Below, in pieces: positions 26,518 through 32,372 of a stretch of 34,082 nt of DNA; the first letter of the stretch is position 1, and every line of letters begins with the position of its first letter. This DNA is from Megasphaera micronuciformis F0359 (GTDB lineage: Bacteria > Bacillota > Negativicutes > Veillonellales > Megasphaeraceae), in the NCBI RefSeq assembly GCF_000165735.1, contig NZ_GL538187.1:1-34082 (forward strand), in the 5' to 3' direction. The notes beneath the pieces are model-generated. The model was not told the DNA's origin and did not search any database. It saw only the letters and a program-made list of their open reading frames with translations. A program made the position numbers and the translations under genes.

Positions 26518-27900
26518 TTATTCCGTTACGGCCGACTCTTGAGCGGCCTTCCGTTGTTCATCTCTTTTAGCAAAAAAGGGCAATGCCACTTCAGGGAATA
26601 AGGCGTAACTCAGCACATCTTCAGGCGATGCGTCGGGATAGCCCGCTTCCGCCAATTCCGCCTTTGCCTTATCCAATTCCGGTTCCAAGTCATCGGCCGG
26701 ACGATGATCAATAACCGGTTCATCACCGATACAAAGCTTACGGAAATCTTCGGAAATCTCACCGGGAACTCTCCCGTACTTGCCGCGTACAATATCTCGA
26801 ACTTCGTTGGTAATCATCTTGTAGCGACCGAACAACACATTCAGAGCCGCAGCTGAACCGGTAATCTGACTGGTAGGCGTAACCAGGGGCGGATAGCCCA
26901 AGTCGCGACGAACTGCCGGCATTTCAGCCAAAACATCATCGAATTTATCTTCTTCGCCTTGACTTTTAAGCTGATTGTACAGGTTCGTCAACATACCGCC
27001 GGGAATCTGATACTTTCTGACAGCCGGATTGATTTGACTCGGCATGGTCAGATTGAATTCCTTTGCCAGTTCCTTACGTACTTCTTTAAAGTGATTCGTA
27101 ATGGGCCACAGCTTTTCCGTATCGATATCCGTATCGTAAATACTGTTTTGCAAAGCCATGACCATCGTTTCCGTTGCCGGCTGACTGGTAACGGCGCCGA
27201 AAGGCGACAAGGCCGTATCGATAATATCGACACCCGCTTCAGCAGCCTTCAAATAGGTCATTTCTCCGAATCCGCATGTACAATGCGTATGCAATTCAAT
27301 GGGAATATGCAGGTGTTTTTTCAGCATGCGCACAAGGTTGTATGCATCATAAGGAGCCAAAAGACCCGACATATCTTTAATACAAAGAGAGTCGACACCC
27401 ATCTCCTGTAATTCTACGGCACCCTTAGTAAAACTTTCCAAGGTGTGAATAGGACTGATTGTATAAACCATCGCACCCTGGACATGAACGGACTTCGTAT
27501 CCTTACCGGCCTTAATAGCCGATTCAAGGTTACGAGAATCGTTAAGGGCGTCGAAGACGCGAATAATATCAATGCCGTTATCCACGGCTCGGTTGACAAA
27601 TTCATACACCATATCGTCCGCATAATGTCTGTAACCTAAAATATTTTGACCGCGGAACAACATTTGCAAGGGGGTCTTTTTAATATATCGTTTTAACGTT
27701 CTTAACCGTTCCCACGGATCTTCATCAAGGAATCGCATGCACGAGTCAAAAGTGGCACCGCCCCAGCATTCAATAGCGTGGTAGCCGACTTCATCCATAG
27801 ACTCCAAAACGGGAATCATCTGATTTATACGCATACGCGTTGCCGCAATGGACTGATGCCCGTCACGCAACACCGTTTCCGTAATTTTTACTCTAGCCAT
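26518..27900 (-). CDS. Biotin-dependent carboxyltransferase subunit without biotin domain (OadA / pyruvate carboxylase B / transcarboxylase 5S type)
   Basis: A cytoplasmic TIM-barrel carboxyltransferase that moves CO2 between oxaloacetate or pyruvate and biotin. The 460-residue product has TVLRDGHQS (metal Asp13 and substrate Gln), the CIKDMSGLL lysine segment and the LHTHCTCG metal histidines, then the conserved helical domain to about 440. It stops where OadA proteins usually continue into a biotinyl domain: no AMKM-like motif follows. It must therefore work with a separate biotin carrier, as transcarboxylase 5S does. No beta or gamma decarboxylase subunit or carrier is next to it. Whether it acts in a sodium-pumping decarboxylase, pyruvate carboxylase or transcarboxylase cannot be decided here. 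ATG after GGAGG. Confidence 0.85.
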   Translation of the reverse strand: MARVKITETVLRDGHQSIAATRMRINQMIPVLESMDEVGYHAIECWGGATFDSCMRFLDEDPWERLRTLKRYIKKTPLQMLFRGQNILGYRHYADDMVYEFVNRAVDNGIDIIRVFDALNDSRNLESAIKAGKDTKSVHVQGAMVYTISPIHTLESFTKGAVELQEMGVDSLCIKDMSGLLAPYDAYNLVRMLKKHLHIPIELHTHCTCGFGEMTYLKAAEAGVDIIDTALSPFGAVTSQPATETMVMALQNSIYDTDIDTEKLWPITNHFKEVRKELAKEFNLTMPSQINPAVRKYQIPGGMLTNLYNQLKSQGEEDKFDDVLAEMPAVRRDLGYPPLVTPTSQITGSAAALNVLFGRYKMITNEVRDIVRGKYGRVPGEISEDFRKLCIGDEPVIDHRPADDLEPELDKAKAELAEAGYPDASPEDVLSYALFPEVALPFFAKRDEQRKAAQESAVTE

Positions 27901-27961
27901 ATAGCCTCCGTATATATAAAACCAACTATTAGTATAAGGTCATAATTAATGGTACTGGTTT

Positions 27962-27970
27962 ATTATATCA
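27962..27970 (-). promoter_or_regulatory. Extended -10 promoter of the carboxyltransferase gene
   Basis: On the minus strand TGATATAAT, a perfect -10 (27962-27967) with TGn extension, about 62 bases before the ATG. A TTTACA lies only 12 bases upstream, too close to act as -35. The leader can pair AAACCA with TGGTTT. I see no terminator for the upstream Dxs-like gene, so some read-through is possible. Confidence 0.55.
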
Positions 27971-28057
27971 TATTTTTTTTGTAAATGAAGGCTCAGGTCA
28001 TATGGATTATACAAGAGAGATCTCCCTTATGGCAGACATCCCCCGGTGTACAATTTT

Positions 28058-29815
28058 TTACATCAACAGCTCTCGTATATCCGCCGTAATTTTCTCCACC
28101 GTAATCCCCGACTCCCTTAACAAGTCTTCCGCATCATAGCGATCGTGAAACGCTCTGGCAAGACCGTAATTTTTAACCTTCATCTCTGTCGGTCCGTAAA
28201 AAGAAGCAATATTTTGCCCGAATCCGCCCGTTACGACGCCGTCTTCCAGGGTAACCGTCAATTCGTGGTCTTTGCGGAGTTCTTCCAACAACCGCCTGTC
28301 AACACCGTTGGCAAATTTAGGGTTAATAACAGTGGGACAGATACCCGTCTCTCGCTCAAGAACTGCAGCGACATTCACGGCTAAATGATAAAAATTTCCC
28401 AAGCCTATAAGAACTACCTTCTGCCCATGTTGAGTTATTTCAAAGCGATTTATTTGATTATAGTCCGTTGTATCAGCTACTCCCTTTTCCACCAGAGGAC
28501 CGACGGGAACGCGAATTCCTACGGAGTGACTCGTCTGCCCTATAGCCCAAGCGAGCATGGCCAGGTGCTCTTCTTTACACGTCGGCGCCAAATAAACGAA
28601 ACGGGGCACGGAATTGAGCATGGGAATATCGAAATACCCCAGATGAGTAATATCATTCATGCCGTATACGGACGCACGATATACGAGGATGACGGCACTA
28701 TTGCCATTGACACATAAATCTTGCATAACTTGATCGTATGTACGCTGCAAAAAGGTGCTGTATACATTAAAAAAGGCCTTTCCTCCGTACTTGGCAACGC
28801 CTGAAGCCATGGCCACGGCATGCTCTTCCGCAATACCCACGTCTACGTATTGACCTCCCGCTTTTTTACGCCATTCTTCAGTATAGCCGAATCCGCTGGG
28901 CGTCGCGGCATTAATGACGACAAGCGACTTATCTTCTTCTATCTTTTTCATTAAATACTCGGCCGTAATACTTTCATAAGTCGGCTCCGCAATTCGTGTT
29001 CGCAGCTCATACGTTTTCTCATAAAAAGGTTTGGTATAATGCCATCTTTCTTTGTCTTCTTCAGCCGGAGTAAATCCCTTCCCTTTTTGTGTTACTGCAT
29101 GAACAACTACGGGATGATCCGTATCCTTAACGGATCTTAACATGTCAATCGTCCGTTCCAAATCATTGCCGTCTGCCAGAAAACGGTATTCAAAACCCAT
29201 GGCCGTAAAGAGATTTCGATGACTCTGCCCCTTTGTTTCACGCAATTCCTTAAGACCCTCGTAAATACCGCCGTGTGTCTCAGCAATAGACATGCCGTTG
29301 TCATTCACAATAATGATCATATTAGAACCCAATGTAGCCGCATAATCCAGTCCTTCGTATGCCTCGCCGCCCGACAGAGATCCGTCACCGATAAGGGCAA
29401 TCACGTTCTCCTTGCCTCCGGTAACATCTCGCCCCTTAGCCAGCCCCGATGCCAGACTGACAGATGTAGACGTATGACCGATGTTAAAAAGGTCATGCTC
29501 GCTTTCCTGCGGATCCGTATATCCCGTTACGTCATGGTAGTGTGCTTCTTCCATAAAAGCACGTACGCGGCCGGTAAGGATTTTATGCATATAACTTTGG
29601 TGCGATACGTCATATACGATTTTATCGGTCGGCGAATTAAACACATAGTGTAAGGCCATAATTAATTCCACGGCTCCGAGTGACGGCCCCAGGTGACCTC
29701 CGCAAACAGCCGCCTTTTGTATCAACGCTTTCCGAGCCTGCGTTGCAAGATCCTTCAACTCACTTAACGATAATCGCTTTATATCATCTGGCGATGTAAG
29801 GTCTGCCAAATTCAT
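28058..29815 (-). CDS. Dxs-like thiamine diphosphate enzyme (1-deoxy-D-xylulose-5-phosphate synthase family, divergent)
   Basis: Family members condense pyruvate and glyceraldehyde 3-phosphate to DXP for isoprenoid, thiamine and pyridoxal synthesis. The 585-residue product is Dxs-like end to end: CGGHLGPSLGAVEL, the GHTSTSVSLASGLA block, GDGSLSGGEAYEGL with NDNGMSI for thiamine diphosphate-Mg, and IAEEHAVAMASG carrying the cofactor-activating Glu. It is about 35 residues short of typical Dxs. It also departs in the substrate loop: the usual DRAG...GADGxTHQG reads YRASVYGMNDITHLG. The residue aligned with the substrate-binding Asp is Asn, and THQG is THLG. It could be a paralogue with another acceptor or a lineage variant. 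ATG at 29815 after AAGGAGG; neighbours give no pathway clue. Confidence 0.75.
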   Translation of the reverse strand: MNLADLTSPDDIKRLSLSELKDLATQARKALIQKAAVCGGHLGPSLGAVELIMALHYVFNSPTDKIVYDVSHQSYMHKILTGRVRAFMEEAHYHDVTGYTDPQESEHDLFNIGHTSTSVSLASGLAKGRDVTGGKENVIALIGDGSLSGGEAYEGLDYAATLGSNMIIIVNDNGMSIAETHGGIYEGLKELRETKGQSHRNLFTAMGFEYRFLADGNDLERTIDMLRSVKDTDHPVVVHAVTQKGKGFTPAEEDKERWHYTKPFYEKTYELRTRIAEPTYESITAEYLMKKIEEDKSLVVINAATPSGFGYTEEWRKKAGGQYVDVGIAEEHAVAMASGVAKYGGKAFFNVYSTFLQRTYDQVMQDLCVNGNSAVILVYRASVYGMNDITHLGYFDIPMLNSVPRFVYLAPTCKEEHLAMLAWAIGQTSHSVGIRVPVGPLVEKGVADTTDYNQINRFEITQHGQKVVLIGLGNFYHLAVNVAAVLERETGICPTVINPKFANGVDRRLLEELRKDHELTVTLEDGVVTGGFGQNIASFYGPTEMKVKNYGLARAFHDRYDAEDLLRESGITVEKITADIRELLM

Positions 29816-29865
29816 TTCACTACCTCCTTGATATTATGATATATGAGGTTGTTTCTTTTATCTTT

Positions 29866-29874
29866 ATTCTAGCA
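29866..29874 (-). promoter_or_regulatory. Extended -10 promoter of the Dxs-like gene
   Basis: On the minus strand TGCTAGAAT (-10 at 29866-29871), about 50 bases before the ATG, without a good -35. It lies between the Rrf2 terminator and the gene. Confidence 0.5.
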
Positions 29875-29959
29875 CAAATCAATATTTATTCCTTATGCAT
29901 CATTTTATATACGGCATCTCTACTTATGAAAAAAGCGATACCTCGCAAAGAGACATAAA

Positions 29960-29993
29960 AAATACACGACTCGAATTTTCGCGTCGTGTATTT
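29960..29993 (-). terminator. Rho-independent terminator of the Rrf2 gene
   Basis: A perfect 11-bp stem (29983-29993 with 29960-29970) topped by an inner CGAA/TTCG pairing, running into TTTTTT on the minus strand, 10 bases after the stop. Confidence 0.9.
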
Positions 29994-30003
29994 CCTGCAC
30001 TTA

Positions 30004-30432
30004 TTATTTCCCGGACATAGCCATTTCCTTAGCCGCCAAATCGGCAAAGTTGACAGACTTCAGTTTTGCCGCCAAATCGTTTTGAATTTCTTCAAATGCA
30101 TTATATAAAGAACACATGCCGCCGCAACCGCGCGTACATGCATCCGTGTCGGCCAGACAACGCTGCAACTGTGTTTGTCCTTCTACGGCATCAATAACAT
30201 CATAAAGAGTAATATCCTTCGGGTCTCGTTGCAAGGCAAAACCACCCTCTACCCCGCGATAGGATTTCATAATATCGGCAGCTGTCAGGCTACGCATAAT
30301 CTTCAACAAAAACCGTTCCGGTATATTTTGTTTTTCCGCCAGAGCGGCGCCCGTGATTTTCGTGCCTTCCGGACACGTTGCTAAATACAAAACCATTCGA
30401 AAAGCATAGTCTGTAGCTTGATTCAAACGCAT
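30004..30432 (-). CDS. Rrf2-family transcriptional regulator, putative Fe-S sensor
   Basis: A small winged-helix regulator of the family including IscR, NsrR and CymR. The 142-residue product has the DNA-binding N-terminus MRLNQATDYAFRMVLYLA, recognition helix IPERFLLKIMRSL, and YRGVEGGFAL wing. After the dimerisation helix it carries four cysteines, Cys92, Cys99, Cys103 and Cys107 (C-x6-C-x3-C-x3-C). Cys92 coincides with the first IscR ligand but the spacing differs from the C-x5-C-x5-C of IscR, so a cluster is likely but its type is open. The ATG at 30432 follows GGAGG; a longer frame to 30525 crosses the promoter. Its own -10 lies in a perfect dyad, suggesting autoregulation. No iscS/iscU follows. 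Confidence 0.87.
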   Translation of the reverse strand: MRLNQATDYAFRMVLYLATCPEGTKITGAALAEKQNIPERFLLKIMRSLTAADIMKSYRGVEGGFALQRDPKDITLYDVIDAVEGQTQLQRCLADTDACTRGCGGMCSLYNAFEEIQNDLAAKLKSVNFADLAAKEMAMSGK

Positions 30433-30453
30433 AATTCCGTCCCTCCTTACCTC

Positions 30454-30478
30454 TTGTATTACATTATACAATATGTAA
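30454..30478 (-). promoter_or_regulatory. Rrf2 gene -10 region embedded in overlapping dyads (candidate self-operator)
   Basis: The -10 TATAAT (30463-30468 on the minus strand) lies inside the perfect dyad TTGTAT-N6-ATACAA (30454-30471). A second perfect dyad, TTACAT-N8-ATGTAA (30459-30478), overlaps it. No strong -35 is present. A bound dimer here would block RNA polymerase, the usual arrangement for Rrf2 autorepression. Which of the two dyads is the real site is not decidable by eye. Confidence 0.6.
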
Positions 30479-30501
30479 CCAAAAAAGTGTAGTTTTGTTT
30501 T

Positions 30502-30537
30502 AAAAAAAGTACAGTATAGATACATCTATACTGTACT
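30502..30537 (-). terminator. Rho-independent terminator of the DUF47-PiT operon
   Basis: A perfect 13-bp stem (30525-30537 with 30508-30520), TGTA loop, then seven T on the minus strand, 12 bases after the transporter stop. Confidence 0.93.
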
Positions 30538-30549
30538 CAGATGATATAT

Positions 30550-31551
30550 CTAAAATAAATGAGCCACGCCGTTAATGACCAGATAAATAAGTCCCGATAA
30601 AACGGCACTGAGAGGAATAGTCACGACCCAGGCAACGAGCATACTGCGCGCAACCCCCCAGTGTACGGCACGAACTCGTTCAGCCGAACCGATTCCCATA
30701 ATAGACCCCGAAACAACGTGAGTCGTACTGACAGGCAAGTGTAATAAGGTGGCCGTAAAAATTACGACTGAAGAGTTCAAATCGGCAGCAAATCCGTTAA
30801 TGGATTCGAGCTTAAAAATCTTCGTTCCCATAGTCGAAATAATTCTCCAACCGCCGGCTGAAGTACCGAGAGCCATAGAGGTAGCACAGGCCAGCTTTAC
30901 CCACGTAGGAATCTCCATAGTATCGATATAACCGCCGCTCAAAAGAGCCAAAGCAATAATCCCCATGGCCTTCTGCGCATCATTCGACCCGTGAGAAAAT
31001 GCCATCAGACTGGCGGAAGCAATCTGCATTCTCCGAAACTGTCGATTCAAGGACACGGGAGAGTAATTGCGCACAACCCATAAAAGGCCGATCATGACAA
31101 AATACCCTGTTACCAGAGCCACTACAGGAGAAAGAACCAGGGAAAGAACGATTTTGCCGATTCCCTCACCCGATAAAATCTGCGGTCCCACGCTTATCGA
31201 TACGGCACCGATAATACCGCCGATTAAAGAATGGGATGAACTGCTGGGTATCCGATAATACCAAGTCAGAATGTTCCAAATAATAGACCCTGCCAAAGCC
31301 GCTATAATAACTTCCAGGCTGATTTGGGTCGGATCCAGAACCAGGTCGCCGCCAATCGTTTTGGCAACTCCCGTACTGACCATGGCACCCAAAAAGTTCA
31401 ATCCCGCCGCCATCAAAATCGCATGATTCGGCGATATAGCTCGCGTCGACACGCTGGTAGCTATGGCATTTGCCGTGTCGTGAAAGCCGTTTATATAATC
31501 AAAGAGAACAGCTAAGATAACGACTGTCCAGATCAACCAATGCTCAGGCAT
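30550..31551 (-). CDS. PiT-family inorganic phosphate transporter
   Basis: A low-affinity, ion-coupled phosphate permease in the inner membrane, usually importing a metal-phosphate complex. The 333-residue product has about 8-10 hydrophobic helices and the two inverted PiT repeats: GFHDTANAIA at 22-31 with PSSSSHSLIGG in the first half, and SHGSNDAQKAMG with PVSTTHVVSGSIMG in the second. It is of the short bacterial type. Its ATG overlaps the end of the DUF47 gene by 8 bases, so the two are translationally coupled, and a strong terminator follows. Phosphate is the default substrate; sulfate transport is known for a few relatives. Confidence 0.93.
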   Translation of the reverse strand: MPEHWLIWTVVILAVLFDYINGFHDTANAIATSVSTRAISPNHAILMAAGLNFLGAMVSTGVAKTIGGDLVLDPTQISLEVIIAALAGSIIWNILTWYYRIPSSSSHSLIGGIIGAVSISVGPQILSGEGIGKIVLSLVLSPVVALVTGYFVMIGLLWVVRNYSPVSLNRQFRRMQIASASLMAFSHGSNDAQKAMGIIALALLSGGYIDTMEIPTWVKLACATSMALGTSAGGWRIISTMGTKIFKLESINGFAADLNSSVVIFTATLLHLPVSTTHVVSGSIMGIGSAERVRAVHWGVARSMLVAWVVTIPLSAVLSGLIYLVINGVAHLF

Positions 31552-32173
31552 ATTTTAACACGATCCTCCGAAATAAAGTGGCCAATGATTCGCAACCGTC
31601 CGTAACATCTTCAATGGACTGAAGAATTTCCTTCCATTTAATGAGCTCGATGGGATCTTTACATTCTGCAAAAAGCTTGCCCATTTCTTCATGATACAGA
31701 TCGTCGCATTCTTGCTCCAATTTCATAATTTTTTTACTACGCGCCTCGATCTTCAAATATTCTTTTTTTACATTGCGCATAGCTTCAATGGAACGTCGAA
31801 TCTCTTTCATGGACTTAGCCATAATGGTAGCCATACGCTTCGTTCCTTCTGTTGCCGTTCCGACGCGATAGATACACATCTTGTCCATGATTTCCGTAAC
31901 ATTATCCAAAGCCTTATCGAGTTTGTCGATAAGTTCCTGAATGTCTTCACGATCCATAGGCGTAATAAAGGATTTCTGCAATCGCTTCATCGTTTCCAGT
32001 ACCAAATCATTCGCCTCTTCTTCAAGGGCGTTAATTTTTTCCATCGCTTCCGCTTTGGAAATTTCTTCATTCACCGCTTCCTTAAGAATATCTGCCGCCG
32101 CATAGCAGAGGGCTGCATGCTTGTCCAGCAAATTGAAGAACTTTTCTTCTTTCGGCTTTAAATGAAATGCCAT
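31544..32173 (-). CDS. DUF47 (PhoU-like) phosphate transport accessory protein
   Basis: DUF47 proteins are PhoU-like helical bundles that accompany PiT transporters and are thought to modulate their activity. The 209-residue product is almost all helix: two long three-helix halves with charged heptads (KPKEEKFFNLLDKHA, EEEANDLVLETMKRL, and ELIKWKEILQSIEDVTDGC near the end, a PhoU-type metal-site segment). The start chosen is the ATG at 32173, 11 bases after AAGGAG; a TTG at 32182 is closer than the normal spacing. It overlaps the transporter gene. Function is inferred from family and pairing. Confidence 0.88.
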   Translation of the reverse strand: MAFHLKPKEEKFFNLLDKHAALCYAAADILKEAVNEEISKAEAMEKINALEEEANDLVLETMKRLQKSFITPMDREDIQELIDKLDKALDNVTEIMDKMCIYRVGTATEGTKRMATIMAKSMKEIRRSIEAMRNVKKEYLKIEARSKKIMKLEQECDDLYHEEMGKLFAECKDPIELIKWKEILQSIEDVTDGCESLATLFRRIVLKYA

Positions 32174-32238
32174 CTCTATCAAGTCTCCTTAACAGACGTT
32201 ATTAGACAGTAGTAAGTCTACATATAGACCTGAATAGT

Positions 32239-32247
32239 ATTATACCA
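32239..32247 (-). promoter_or_regulatory. Extended -10 promoter of the DUF47-PiT operon
   Basis: On the minus strand TGGTATAAT, a perfect -10 (32239-32244) with TGn. Around it lie the dyads GTATA-N6-TATAC (32253-32268, over the -35 area) and GTCTA-N4-TAGAC (32216-32229, in the leader). The first shares the half-site TTGTAT (32265-32270) with the Rrf2 operator. Confidence 0.6.
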
Positions 32248-32319
32248 TAGGCGTATATATTCGTATACAATTTACGGCTCTACTTATATACCGTTGTCAC
32301 ATAAAAGGTTTTTTTATGG

Positions 32320-32354
32320 AAAAAAAGCTCCCGACCTTTACGATCGGGAGCTTT
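32320..32354 (-). terminator. Rho-independent terminator of the YadA-type gene
   Basis: A perfect 11-bp stem (32344-32354 with 32324-32334) with a 9-base loop, followed by T residues on the minus strand, 18 bases after the stop codon. Confidence 0.92.
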
Positions 32355-32372
32355 CGAATTTCAACTTACCTG

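Noticed and set aside
27971-28057. Terminator for the Dxs-like gene
   Set aside because: GAGATCTC is a loopless palindrome and no stem with a T tract is present.
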